NCBI GenBank assembly: GCA_934435205.1
Contig: CAKSAK010000002.1
Span: 409,142 to 473,141, forward strand
Direction: 5' to 3'
DNA from: an uncultured Ruminococcus sp.
GTDB taxonomy: Bacteria > Bacillota > Clostridia > Oscillospirales > Ruminococcaceae
Length of the DNA: 64,000 bases
Below the pieces are notes generated by a model. The model was not told where the DNA came from. It ran no database searches and saw nothing but the letters and a program-made list of their open reading frames with translations. Both the position numbers and the translations under genes were made by a program. Below are positions 32,382-42,162 of the stretch, in pieces. How positions within the stretch are numbered: the first letter of the stretch is position 1; every line of letters begins with the position of its first letter.

Positions 32382-35300
32382 TTATTTTGCGGAGATGTTT
32401 CCGCTTTCTGATTTTTTGATAAGACCTGCGGTGAGGGCTTTTTTCAGGGTGTAGCTTATTACGCTCTCCGTTGTGCCTACGGCTCTTGTATAGCCGAATT
32501 TCTTGGCTGTTTCTCTTACGAGGTCGGCTTCTGAAAGGCTTATCTGCTGGCAAAGCACTTCTTTCACGGCGTTTATTATCTCCTCGGAGGGAATATCCTC
32601 CATGCTTCGCTTGTTTGTATCGTCGCTTGTGCGGTAGATAGGATAGCTTTCGGGGGATTGACCCTCTTTCCAAAGGAAAACTCTGTTCTCATCGGCTGTG
32701 GCGCATGGTGAAACGCCTTGTGCGGCATCGGCAAAAATGCTTTCCACTCTTGAGCCGCTTCGTGTTATGCCCCATGCGGCGAATACTTTTCTCATGAAAA
32801 GCTTTTCGCTTATTGGTGCTTCGGCGGAGATTATCTTTTCGGCTGTTTCCCTTATTTTCTGCTTGTTTTCAGGCTTATAAAAGTCATCAGATGTACCCAT
32901 TGTGTCGATATCTGCGGTCACATATGGCTGTGCAAAGGCTGATGTGAGGTCGGAAGCTTCCTCTCTTTCAAACTGCGCTGTGGCATAGACAGCAGGCTTT
33001 GAGGTGGGAGCGATTTCGGCTTCGTGCTTTGGTGCGCTGTCTATGGCGGTTTTTACGGCTCTCAGCACTCGGTCTTTATCGTCAAACCAATCGAGAGTCC
33101 ACACTCTCAGGATATTCCAGCCAAGACCGTTAAGCACGCTTGGCTGTAGGATAAATCTATCCTGTGCGGTGGAGCTGTGGAGAGTGTTTTCACCGTCAAG
33201 GAGTATTCCCAGGAGATACTCGTTTTCGTTGTCAGGGTCGATTATGCCTATATCAACTTTGAACTCGGAGCTTCCGATGTTGCATTTCACCTCATAGCCA
33301 AGCTCTCGTATTGCTTTGGCAATACACTCTGTTACTGTGCTGTCGCTTGCAGTTTTTGTGGTGTTATGGGCTGTTACGGCGAGCTTTCCGCGCTCAGCAA
33401 ACTCCAGGAAGCCTTTAAGTCCTGCAACGCCCTCGGAACGTGTTCTTGAAAGGTCTATCTGCTCAGGACGGAGGACAGAGTAGACTATCATGGCTTTTCT
33501 TGCACGGGATATTGCTACATTAAGTCTTCGCCAGCCGCCGTCACGGTTAAGAGGACCAAAGTTCATTGACACCTGTCCCTTTTCGTCAGGGCCATAACCC
33601 ACGGAGAAGAGTATGACATCACGCTCGTCACCCTGAACGTTTTCAAGGTTTTTGATAAAGACAGGCTCAGGTGATTTTCTGTCAAGCTCTTCAAGCTCAG
33701 GGTGGTTTGCCCATTCTTCGCAGAGCATATCGTCAATGAGATTTTGCTGAACGGAGCTGAATGTTACAACGCCTATGCTGTCATTGCGGAGCGTTTCATC
33801 GCTCATGCGTCTTATTATCTCGTCAACAACGGCTCTTGCTTCCGCCTTGTTCTGCTTTGTTTTGCCCTTGTCATAGTGACCCTCCGGGTGGATAATGCTG
33901 ACCTTTGAAATGAGGTCGTTATGGGACGGGAATGTGAGAAGCTTATTGTCATAGTATTTCATGTTGCTGTAGGCAATAAGGCTCTCGTGGCGTGAACGAT
34001 AATGCCATTTGAGATACTGCTGTGGCATCGAGATAGCAAGGCAATCATCAAGGAGGCTTTCAAGGTCTTCCTTTTCGCTGTTTTCTTCGTCTATCCGATT
34101 TGAGGAGAAGAAGTTTGTTGGCGGGAGCTGTTTAGGGTCGCCCACAATAACAACGTTCTCGCCCCTTGCGATAGTGCCTGCGGCTTCGGCTGTTGGGAGC
34201 TGGGAAGCTTCGTCAAAGATAACAAGGTCAAATTTCGGGAATGACGGGTCGATATACTGCGCAACTGATATGGGGCTCATGAGCATACAAGGGCAGAGCT
34301 TGCGTAGAAGATTTGGTATTTTATCGAAAAGGCTTCTAAGTGACATCATTCTGCCGTTGCTCTTTATGGCACGTTTGAGTATGCCCATTTCAGAGGTGGA
34401 AGCGCAGGCTGAGCCTTGGGTTGGTATTTTTGCGGAAAGGCGAGCCAAAAGCTCTTGTATAGTCAGGCGTGAGAATTTATCGAGAGTTTCTTTAAACTGC
34501 GTTATAAGGTCGTTTGCACTGTTACTGCTGAACTGGCTAAGACGTTTATCGCTGTTTATTATCATAAGGGCGATCTGATAGTTCAGCGTGCAGGAGAATG
34601 CTTTTTCTACGTTTTCGCTGTCAACATTGCCTGTGCGGTAGCTTTCGCTGACACCTGAAAGTCCGTTGTCTGAAAGCTCTTTGTCAACGCTGTTGAACTG
34701 GGCGGCGTAACGAAGCTTGTCGGCATTTTCAGCATAGGTATCAAGCTTTTCTGCTGACAGGTCGAGCCAATTCGCACTTGCTTCTATGGCGGTCATGTTG
34801 GCTGAGAAGCTGTTCTCAAAGGCTGAAAGCCTTTCAAGGAACGAGGAGAGAGCCTGCCCCTCAGAAGCGCAGTTCGCTTTTTCGATAGTCTGAGCCATTT
34901 GTGCAGGGTCAGCGCCCGCTTTCTGCTTAATGGCGTTCATGATGCTGTCGGTTTTGGAAACGGCTTTTTCAAGGGCGTTCCAATCGGTCTGCTCGTTCAT
35001 GTAAATGCCTGTGAGAAGCGCTGTTACATCTGACGGAAGGCTTCGCAGGAGGTCTTTCTTTTCGCTTATGGTACAGAGGTTATCCAAAATTTCACCAAGG
35101 TTTGCCTTTGTGACGGAAGCGGGGTCTTTGGCATGGAGCTTTACGCTCTTTGTGAGCTTTCCAAGCTTCATGGCTTTTGGCAAAAACCAGTTTTGCTCTG
35201 CCTGCTTATAGAGCATTTTCGATTCTGACGCAGGGAGGTCAAAAATGCTTTTTTCAAAGCGGCTGAGGATATCGGTGCAGAGAGCGGTATACTCTTTTCC

Positions 35301-38150
35301 TACTGCGAGGGTATCTCTGATCTTTTGCAGAGTGATATCATAGTGAGGTGCGCAGAGAAGTCCGTCAAGAAGTTCACCGTCAGCGGTGGAAGCTTTGTAT
35401 ACGTCGGAAAGCATTTTTACCGCTGTCTTGTCAAGGTCGCCGCTGTAGCTATAAGCCTGTGCGAGAGTGTGTGCGCACTGAGAGGAAGCGGCGGCTTTTT
35501 GGGCAAGGTCGGCGGCTTCGGTGCGGAATTTGTCACGCTGTTCAATAGAATATGACATCACGCCGATATCTTTGAGTGGGAAATCGGCAAAGTCACCTGT
35601 TTCGGCTATGGCTATGGAATATCTATGCACAAGGTCGCTGAAGCGGTCGAGAGATTCCTTTGTTATGTTTGCAAGGATATCTTTTGAAAGTGATATCTTG
35701 TCTTTTTCGGATATACTGCGCTCATAGGCTGAGATAGCTTCATAAAGGGTCACGCCGCAGTTGCGCTTTTCGTGAAGTGCGGTTATGGTATCGTTGAGCT
35801 GTGCTTTCTGAGCTTTGAGCCTTGCGGCTTCGGCGGAATACTCCTCGGGAGATTTTATTCTGCCCACTTCAAGGACTTTGTCAAGCTCTGCAAGGACAGA
35901 GGTCTTGTTTGTTTTGTTGGAGTGGAGTTCAAGGCAGAACGGGTCAAGCCCCAGATTTGCAAGACGTTTCTGCACCACGTTGAGGGCTGCCATTTTTTCG
36001 GCAACGAACAGCACGGACTTGTCATTATAAAGGGCGTTTGCTATCATGTTTGTGATAGTCTGAGATTTTCCTGTTCCCGGAGGGCCGTGAAGAACAAAGC
36101 TTTGTCCGCTTCCTGCGGCGGCAACGGCGGCAAGCTGTGATGAGTCTGCGCTCATTGGCACTGCCATATTTTCAAGGTCAAGGTCGGAATCTATATTCTC
36201 AGGGGTTATGCTTATATCCTCGGGGGCATAGGTGAGGGAGCCTGCCATAAGGCTGGACACCACCTTGTTTTGGCTTATCTCCTCTGAGCGGTTGCGAAGA
36301 TCGTTCCACATTACGAACTGGCTGAACGAGAACAGACCGATAAAGGCATATTCTTCGATGTTCCAACGCTTTTTGCCCATGACAGCCTGACGGATAGTGT
36401 TGAAAACAAGGGGCAGGTCAATGCCGTGTTCGTCAAGTGGGAGAGGGTCAAGACCTGTGATACTTATGCCGTGATCCTGACGGAGATATTCAAGAAGTGT
36501 GACGTTTATCTGAGTTTCTTCCTGTCTGCTCCTTATTATATAGCCCTTATTGCGTGTGTTGCGGACGATATCTATTGGGATAAGCACCAAAGGGGCATAG
36601 CGTGGCTTTTCGGAAAGGTCGCTTTCGTACCAGCGGAGAAGCCCCAGAGCGAGGAAGAGGGTGTTACTGCCGTTTTCCTCCATGCTTACTTTTGCGGAGC
36701 GGTAGAGGCTTTTAAGGGCGGCGTCAAGGTCGGCTTCATTAAGAAATGTTCTTATGCGGTTGTTTTTGAACTCGTTCTCGGCGATATTAGTCACAAGGTC
36801 CTTTTCGTTCTCGATAGCGAATATTTTTGCGTCACGAGTGGAAACTGTCCACTCGGCAGGCATTTCCATAATACGGAAGTCACTTCCGCTTGCAAGCTCG
36901 TCCTCAAGCTTTCCAAGGTCAGCGGTCATAAGCTGCATGGTGTTCTTTGTGACACGGAAGTTCAAAAGAGAGTTTCGCAGGCTGAAATCAAGGAGCTTTC
37001 TCTCCCATATGCGCATTTTTGTGACGGGCTTATCGTCGCCCTCTGCCACTTTGCCAAGAAGCGAGCTGTCAAGCTCGGAGGGGGCAAGTATCTCTTTTGG
37101 CTTATCCTGATCTTCTGCAAGCTGCAGTCCTGAATAGGACTGCTCGGGGCGCAGTGGGATAGGTCTTATGCCGCTTCCACGGGTGCGGATAATGTCTATT
37201 ACGCACTGAAATTCCATGTTGCTTATATGGTCTTTGCCGTGTTTCATGGCATGGTCAAAACGCTCGATATCGTGAACGTTGCTGTCAACAAAGTCTGTAC
37301 ACTCCACAAGGAGCATTTCTTCGGCATTTTCTGCAATGCGCTTTTCAATGGCGGAAACATCGTCAACGCAACAATCTGCAAAGGTCTCGTTTTCAAGCCA
37401 ACAGCCGCAGAATGCGTGGCCTGCCATGAAAAACAGCAGAGGGTGAAGCCCCACCGCCTCAAGGCAGGCGGCATAAAGCACCGCAAGGTCAAGGCAAGTA
37501 CCCATTTTCTGCTCCAAGACCTTATGAGGCAGGCGTATCCTCTGACCTATGACTTCATAGCTTGCAGGGGGATCGTTGTAGACTATTTTCTGCTGAACAA
37601 GGGCGGCAAAAATTGCTGCCATTTGAAGCTTGACGTTGTTTGGGTTGTTGGTCTGATAGCCTGTGAAAGAGGGGTCGCCTTTCCACTTTTTCAGAAACGT
37701 GGAGGCGTCATGGATAACCGCTGAGAGCGCAGGGTGATTTGGCGTAACGAATGCGGCTATCATCTCAGGCATAATTGTTATGCCGCTCCACTGATCGTAG
37801 GCGAGAAGCTCTATAGTGTTCTGATAGGTGAAGATATTCTCACTGTTTTGCAGGACTTCAATGGTGATGTTGCCCACAATTTTTTCTGTAAGAGAGAAAA
37901 GAAGATCTGTGTTGGTAGATATCCTCACGGGGCTTATCTCGGCAGAACTTTTTGCGGAGATAGTGCCGATATGATATGTAAATTCCTTTGCAAACTCAGG
38001 CTCAAAGGTTATTCTAAGGTCTATGTTCTCGAGAGTCTCCTCTGAGTTGTTGTTTACCACCAGACTTCTTATGACAGGGACATAGTTTTGCTGCATGGCA
38101 AAGTTTATAGATGCGTTTATGTGTCCGCCGACAGTGACGATATTATCCAC
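32382..38150 (-). CDS. DUF4011 helicase-nuclease with transglutaminase-like domain, probable defence protein
   Basis: This is a 1922-residue multidomain protein. An Ig-like N-terminal part (about 20-120) is followed by a transglutaminase-like core with Cys219 (GTCLDLA) and His245 (GHAFCGCW). Next come the DUF4011 signature (WERKLLDFSLRNSLLNF, near 380), an SF1 helicase with GPPGTGKS near 690, IFDEASQLP near 1308, QGDERDVI near 1508 and NVAISRARKA near 1548. A Vsr/MTES_1575-like nuclease (VDIGIID...GILLDGE, near 1630) and a DUF3320-like C-terminus follow. The start is GTG at 38150 with GGAGGGG upstream; an earlier ATG has no ribosome site. Proteins of this build are suspected anti-phage systems; activity is inferred. 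Confidence 0.85.
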   Translation of the reverse strand: MDNIVTVGGHINASINFAMQQNYVPVIRSLVVNNNSEETLENIDLRITFEPEFAKEFTYHIGTISAKSSAEISPVRISTNTDLLFSLTEKIVGNITIEVLQNSENIFTYQNTIELLAYDQWSGITIMPEMIAAFVTPNHPALSAVIHDASTFLKKWKGDPSFTGYQTNNPNNVKLQMAAIFAALVQQKIVYNDPPASYEVIGQRIRLPHKVLEQKMGTCLDLAVLYAACLEAVGLHPLLFFMAGHAFCGCWLENETFADCCVDDVSAIEKRIAENAEEMLLVECTDFVDSNVHDIERFDHAMKHGKDHISNMEFQCVIDIIRTRGSGIRPIPLRPEQSYSGLQLAEDQDKPKEILAPSELDSSLLGKVAEGDDKPVTKMRIWERKLLDFSLRNSLLNFRVTKNTMQLMTADLGKLEDELASGSDFRIMEMPAEWTVSTRDAKIFAIENEKDLVTNIAENEFKNNRIRTFLNEADLDAALKSLYRSAKVSMEENGSNTLFLALGLLRWYESDLSEKPRYAPLVLIPIDIVRNTRNKGYIIRSRQEETQINVTLLEYLRQDHGISITGLDPLPLDEHGIDLPLVFNTIRQAVMGKKRWNIEEYAFIGLFSFSQFVMWNDLRNRSEEISQNKVVSSLMAGSLTYAPEDISITPENIDSDLDLENMAVPMSADSSQLAAVAAAGSGQSFVLHGPPGTGKSQTITNMIANALYNDKSVLFVAEKMAALNVVQKRLANLGLDPFCLELHSNKTNKTSVLAELDKVLEVGRIKSPEEYSAEAARLKAQKAQLNDTITALHEKRNCGVTLYEAISAYERSISEKDKISLSKDILANITKESLDRFSDLVHRYSIAIAETGDFADFPLKDIGVMSYSIEQRDKFRTEAADLAQKAAASSQCAHTLAQAYSYSGDLDKTAVKMLSDVYKASTADGELLDGLLCAPHYDITLQKIRDTLAVGKEYTALCTDILSRFEKSIFDLPASESKMLYKQAEQNWFLPKAMKLGKLTKSVKLHAKDPASVTKANLGEILDNLCTISEKKDLLRSLPSDVTALLTGIYMNEQTDWNALEKAVSKTDSIMNAIKQKAGADPAQMAQTIEKANCASEGQALSSFLERLSAFENSFSANMTAIEASANWLDLSAEKLDTYAENADKLRYAAQFNSVDKELSDNGLSGVSESYRTGNVDSENVEKAFSCTLNYQIALMIINSDKRLSQFSSNSANDLITQFKETLDKFSRLTIQELLARLSAKIPTQGSACASTSEMGILKRAIKSNGRMMSLRSLFDKIPNLLRKLCPCMLMSPISVAQYIDPSFPKFDLVIFDEASQLPTAEAAGTIARGENVVIVGDPKQLPPTNFFSSNRIDEENSEKEDLESLLDDCLAISMPQQYLKWHYRSRHESLIAYSNMKYYDNKLLTFPSHNDLISKVSIIHPEGHYDKGKTKQNKAEARAVVDEIIRRMSDETLRNDSIGVVTFSSVQQNLIDDMLCEEWANHPELEELDRKSPEPVFIKNLENVQGDERDVILFSVGYGPDEKGQVSMNFGPLNRDGGWRRLNVAISRARKAMIVYSVLRPEQIDLSRTRSEGVAGLKGFLEFAERGKLAVTAHNTTKTASDSTVTECIAKAIRELGYEVKCNIGSSEFKVDIGIIDPDNENEYLLGILLDGENTLHSSTAQDRFILQPSVLNGLGWNILRVWTLDWFDDKDRVLRAVKTAIDSAPKHEAEIAPTSKPAVYATAQFEREEASDLTSAFAQPYVTADIDTMGTSDDFYKPENKQKIRETAEKIISAEAPISEKLFMRKVFAAWGITRSGSRVESIFADAAQGVSPCATADENRVFLWKEGQSPESYPIYRTSDDTNKRSMEDIPSEEIINAVKEVLCQQISLSEADLVRETAKKFGYTRAVGTTESVISYTLKKALTAGLIKKSESGNISAK

Positions 38151-38224
38151 TTTTACCCCTCCGACAATAATTTTTTTAATAAGGAACACCGAACAAGGAG
38201 CGTGCGGTGCAGTCATATGTATTC

Positions 38225-38253
38225 ATTATAGCACAAATAAACACATTGTGCAA
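38225..38253 (-). promoter_or_regulatory. Sigma-A promoter of the DUF4011 gene
   Basis: TTGCAC (38248-38253) and TATAAT (38225-38230) on the minus strand, 17-bp spacer. The leader to the GTG start is about 70 bases. Confidence 0.78.
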
Positions 38254-38315
38254 TATTTTTCCTAAGGACAGGATATGCTATACAAAAAGTAAATCCATTG
38301 TTCATAGTATCTTTA

Positions 38316-38344
38316 TTGAATGGGTGGGAGGGTTGTGCTATAAT
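38316..38344 (+). promoter_or_regulatory. Sigma-A promoter of the beta-glucosidase gene
   Basis: TTGAAT (38316-38321) and TATAAT (38339-38344) with a 17-bp spacer. Confidence 0.78.
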
Positions 38345-38386
38345 ACACTTTGAAATTCAATAGAAAATTTGGAAAGGTGAAAGCTT

Positions 38387-41137
38387 ATGGAAAGAATACT
38401 TGATTGGAACAAATATCTTGAAACTGCGGCGAAAATGGTTTCTGAGGGAATCGTTATGCTCAAAAATGATAACAATGCTCTGCCGCTTGATACAGACAAA
38501 GAGGTGGCTGTTTTCGGACGCATACAGTTTCATTATTATAAAAGCGGAACAGGTTCGGGAGGAATGGTGAACGTTACTAAGGTCGTGAACATTCTGGACG
38601 GGCTTATGGATAACGGCGTAAAGGTCAATGAGAAGCTTCTTGACACATACAGAAAATGGGACAAGGAAAACCCATTCGACTTAGGCGAGGGCTGGGGCGG
38701 AGAGCCTTGGTCGCAGAAAGAGATGCCACTTGACGAGGGGCTTGTAAAGGAAACTGCAAAAAGCTGTGAGACTGCTATTGTGATAATAGGCAGGACGGCT
38801 GGCGAAGAGCAGGACAACAGGCTGGAGGCAGGCTCTTATTTGCTAAGCGATGACGAGATAGAAATGCTCACGGTGGTTAGGGAGCATTTCAAAAAAGTTG
38901 TTTTGCTTCTCAATGTGGGAAATATCATAGATATGACCGACATAAACAGAATTGCCCCTGACTCTGTGCTTTATGTTTGGCAGGGGGGAATGACAGGCGG
39001 AAAGGGTACAGCGGACGTTTTGACAGGAAAGGTCAGCCCAAGCGGAAAGCTTCCTGACACTATCGCATACAAGGTGTCGGACTATCCTTCGGACGCTAAT
39101 TTCGGCAGGAAGGAAAACAGTGATATTTACGCTGAGGATATTTATGTGGGATATCGCTATTTTGAGACCTTTGCTAAAGACAAGGTGCTTTATCCGTTCG
39201 GCTTTGGTCTTTCATACACTGAGTTTGAGATAAAGACGGAAAAGGCTGAGATAACAAAGGGGGCTGTTAGGCTTTCTGTTTCGGTGAAAAATATCGGTTC
39301 TTACAAGGGCAAAGAGGTAATAGAGGTCTACTGCGAAGCTCCGCAGGGAAGGCTCGGCAAGGCGGCGAGAGTGCTTTGCGGCTTTGAAAAGACTAGGGAG
39401 CTTGCGCCGCAGGAAGAGCAGACAGTAGAGATAGCGGTGGATATTTCTAAGCTTGCTTCTTATGATGATTCTGGCGTGACGGGCAACAAGTCATGCTATG
39501 TGCTTGAAGCAGGAGAGTATAAATTCTATGTGGGCAGTGACGTGAGAAGTGCGGAATATGCTTGCAGTTTTGAGCAGGGTGAAACTTTGGTAACAGTAAG
39601 GCTCACTCAGGCGCTTGCTCCTGTGGAGAGTTTTGAGAGGATAAAGCCTGTTTGCGAGGGCGGAGCTTTCAGCATTGGCAGAGAGCCTGTGCCTGTATCT
39701 CAGGTAGACGAAAGTGCAAGGCGTTTGGAGAAGCTTCCGAAAGAGATAGCATACACCGGTGACAGTGGCATAAAGCTTTGGGACGTTAAAAACGGCAAGA
39801 ACACAATGGACGAGTTCATTGCACAGCTTTCAGACTATGACCTTTCCTGCATTATAAGGGGCGAGGGAATGGGAAGCCCTAGGGTAACCGCCGGTACGGC
39901 TTCGGCGTTTGGGGGAGTGTCGGAAAATCTCAATGGCTTTGGCATACCTGCTGGTTGCTGTTCAGACGGCCCGTCGGGCATGAGGCTTGATTGCGGCACA
40001 AAGGCTTTCAGCCTGCCAAACGGCACTATGATAGCTTCTTCCTTCAACAAGGAGCTTACAGAGGAGCTTTTCGCTCTTATGGGGCTTGAAATGGCGGCAA
40101 ACAAGGTGGATTGTCTGCTTGGCCCAGGAATGAACATTCACAGACACCCTTTGAACGGCAGAAACTTTGAGTATTTCTCGGAAGATCCTTTCCTTACGGG
40201 CAAAATGGCGGCGGCTGAGTTAAAGGGCATGGCTGGCGCAGGAGTGACAGGTACGATAAAGCACTTCTGTGCGAACAATCGTGAGACGAACAGGCATTTT
40301 ATCGACTCGGTGGTATCGGAAAGAGCGCTCAGGGAGATATACCTAAAGGGCTTTGAGATAGCGGTAAAAGAGGGAGGAGCTTCCTCTGTAATGACCACAT
40401 ACGGCAGAGTAAACGGCTTGTGGACGGCAGGAAACTTTGACCTTAACACTGTGATACTTCGTGAGGAGTGGGGCTTCAAGGGCTTCACCATGACGGACTG
40501 GTGGGCGAACATAAACGTTCGTGGAAAAGAGCCTGACAAGACGGACTTTGCGACTATGGCTAGGGCGCAAAACGATGTTTACATGGTTTGTCCTGACGGA
40601 GAAAAGAATGACGACAACACCCTTGCCGCCCTTGAAAATGGCGGTATAGAGAGGTGTGAGCTTCAGAGAAATGCGGCGAACATATGCGGTTTTCTTCTTC
40701 ATACTAATGCTCTTAAACGTGCGGAGGGTATTGGAGATGTTGTCAAGGTGATAAACCGTGAGGACGAGGAGCAGGAGGACGACAAGCCTGTACAGTTTTA
40801 CAAGGTAGACCGTGACATAACTCTTGACCTCAGCGAAGTTGACACCAAAAAAGGCACTTCTTACAGCTTTGCTCTTGACCTATCAAACTTCGGTATTTAC
40901 AGGGTGATAGTTACGGCAAGCTCTACACAGAGTGAGCTTGCGCAGATACCGATGACGCTGTTCAGCATGGGAACTGCGGTGGGTACGTTCACGTTCAACG
41001 GCACTGGCGGCAAGGCTGTTTCAATGGAAAAGGAGACGCCTATGTTCTCACGCTTCACAACCTTCAGGATATACTTTGCGCAGAATGGGCTTGACCTGCA
41101 CAGTATCAGGTTTGAGCTGACGGACAAGAAACGTTGA
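38387..41137 (+). CDS. Glycoside hydrolase family 3 beta-glucosidase, inverted domain order
   Basis: This 916-residue enzyme has the family 3 domains in reversed order. The alpha/beta sandwich normally found second comes first (about 15-275, with VMLKNDNNALPL). It is followed by a fibronectin-III-like part (290-400) and then the TIM barrel (about 460-780). The nucleophile aspartate is in GFTMTDWWANI, and substrate residues appear in GPGMNIHRHPLNGRNFEY and KHFCANNRET. This order is known from Ruminococcus and Butyrivibrio beta-glucosidases. There is no signal peptide, so it probably acts inside the cell on imported cello-oligosaccharides. It is a single gene with a consensus promoter and terminator. 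Confidence 0.92.
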   Translation: MERILDWNKYLETAAKMVSEGIVMLKNDNNALPLDTDKEVAVFGRIQFHYYKSGTGSGGMVNVTKVVNILDGLMDNGVKVNEKLLDTYRKWDKENPFDLGEGWGGEPWSQKEMPLDEGLVKETAKSCETAIVIIGRTAGEEQDNRLEAGSYLLSDDEIEMLTVVREHFKKVVLLLNVGNIIDMTDINRIAPDSVLYVWQGGMTGGKGTADVLTGKVSPSGKLPDTIAYKVSDYPSDANFGRKENSDIYAEDIYVGYRYFETFAKDKVLYPFGFGLSYTEFEIKTEKAEITKGAVRLSVSVKNIGSYKGKEVIEVYCEAPQGRLGKAARVLCGFEKTRELAPQEEQTVEIAVDISKLASYDDSGVTGNKSCYVLEAGEYKFYVGSDVRSAEYACSFEQGETLVTVRLTQALAPVESFERIKPVCEGGAFSIGREPVPVSQVDESARRLEKLPKEIAYTGDSGIKLWDVKNGKNTMDEFIAQLSDYDLSCIIRGEGMGSPRVTAGTASAFGGVSENLNGFGIPAGCCSDGPSGMRLDCGTKAFSLPNGTMIASSFNKELTEELFALMGLEMAANKVDCLLGPGMNIHRHPLNGRNFEYFSEDPFLTGKMAAAELKGMAGAGVTGTIKHFCANNRETNRHFIDSVVSERALREIYLKGFEIAVKEGGASSVMTTYGRVNGLWTAGNFDLNTVILREEWGFKGFTMTDWWANINVRGKEPDKTDFATMARAQNDVYMVCPDGEKNDDNTLAALENGGIERCELQRNAANICGFLLHTNALKRAEGIGDVVKVINREDEEQEDDKPVQFYKVDRDITLDLSEVDTKKGTSYSFALDLSNFGIYRVIVTASSTQSELAQIPMTLFSMGTAVGTFTFNGTGGKAVSMEKETPMFSRFTTFRIYFAQNGLDLHSIRFELTDKKR

Positions 41138-41180
41138 TTTAAGGCTGGCGTTATGTTTTGTGCAAGTGAATAAACAGCAA

Positions 41181-41224
41181 GATCGGTCAGTAGATCCCGA
41201 ATGGGATTACTGGCCGATCTTTTT
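41181..41224 (+). terminator. Intrinsic terminator after the beta-glucosidase gene
   Basis: GATCGGTCAGTA and TACTGGCCGATC pair, with an inner ATCCC/GGGAT stem, followed by TTTTT. Confidence 0.9.
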
Positions 41225-41251
41225 GTGGTATTTGTGGGTGATCTGGGCATG

Positions 41252-41278
41252 AAAAAAGGACTATCAAACGATAGTCCT
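41252..41278 (-). terminator. Intrinsic terminator of the amidoligase operon
   Basis: AGGACTATC, loop GTTT, GATAGTCCT, then a T-run on the minus strand. It marks the downstream end of the accessory minus-strand genes. Confidence 0.88.
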
Positions 41279-41362
41279 GAAATTGTCTTGCTGATACCAA
41301 ATGGATGCATATCTAAAACAATATAAATTATGACCATTCCGATTAAAAATTATTCCTCCCGG

Positions 41363-41632
41363 TCAATATTCATTGAACTCATCGATCATTCTGCGATATT
41401 CTTTTTCCTCACAATCCACATAATCTTTAGCAAACTGTTCAGCCTCAGATAAGCTGTTTTCAAAAATCTCAAAATCTACCGCCGCCGAAAAAACATCAAT
41501 TTCAAGCTTTTCGGACTTATCTGCAAAGACTTCAACTGTAAACCCGTTACAGCGAACATCATTACCGTCCTTATCCTCCCGATGCAGATCAGTATCGGGA
41601 GATATTTTCACATAAAAACCATTGTATTTCAT
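41363..41632 (-). CDS. Small unknown protein of the amidoligase operon
   Basis: This 89-residue acidic protein starts MKYNGFYVKISPDTDLHRED and ends in a helical, Glu/Tyr-rich tail (DYVDCEEKEYRRMIDEF). I recognise no family with confidence. It is 13 bp downstream of the gamma-glutamylcyclotransferase gene and is the last gene before the operon terminator. Its constant company with an amidoligase could mean it is a substrate, carrier or partner, but that is speculation. Confidence 0.7.
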   Translation of the reverse strand: MKYNGFYVKISPDTDLHREDKDGNDVRCNGFTVEVFADKSEKLEIDVFSAAVDFEIFENSLSEAEQFAKDYVDCEEKEYRRMIDEFNEY

Positions 41633-41645
41633 TCAACCACTCTCC

Positions 41646-42149
41646 TTAAAATCTCATCTGCATATCATCGTCAAGGTCGTAATCATCATCAAAATCCTCA
41701 TCGAATTCATCATTCACGTAATACTCAAGCTGCTGAGAATTTTCAAGAGCTGTTTGAAGATATTTCTCGTCCAAACCGTTTTCTCTGTATCCCTGCAAAA
41801 TCGTGTTGTAATACTGCTGACTCGGTGGAGAAATTGTCCCACGATTCATCAGATATGCCATACCTTCGTAGGTTTTTCCGTCCATTTCAAAGGTCATTTT
41901 TTCCTGCCTGTAGAAACTGGGGTAGCCTTCGTATTTGTTAAGAGTAGGCAAATCCCTTTCGTCAAGCTCCCATATCAGAACGGGAACTCTTGCACCCTTA
42001 TTCGGAACGATTGTTGCAACGCCCTTGAACTCTAATTCATAATCCTTGATTTCTGATGTTCCTACAACCTTTGAATGTGGACATCTGTATGCCATTTGCT
42101 CCAAATTTATATTGCTTCCATATGCAATATATAACTGTTTATTTTTCAT
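41646..42149 (-). CDS. Gamma-glutamylcyclotransferase (AIG2-like)
   Basis: This 167-residue protein has the GGCT/AIG2 fold signature YIAYGSNINLEQM near the start. The catalytic glutamate is probably in LNKYEGYPSFYR. Such enzymes cut gamma-glutamyl-amide bonds by cyclisation. It is encoded 13 bp after an amidoligase gene, a pairing known from comparative work on amidoligase clusters, where one enzyme forms and the other removes a glutamyl amide. The C-terminal 30 residues are very acidic (DEDFDDDYDLDDD). The substrate is unknown. Confidence 0.82.
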   Translation of the reverse strand: MKNKQLYIAYGSNINLEQMAYRCPHSKVVGTSEIKDYELEFKGVATIVPNKGARVPVLIWELDERDLPTLNKYEGYPSFYRQEKMTFEMDGKTYEGMAYLMNRGTISPPSQQYYNTILQGYRENGLDEKYLQTALENSQQLEYYVNDEFDEDFDDDYDLDDDMQMRF

Positions 42150-42162
42150 TCTCTACCTCCGA

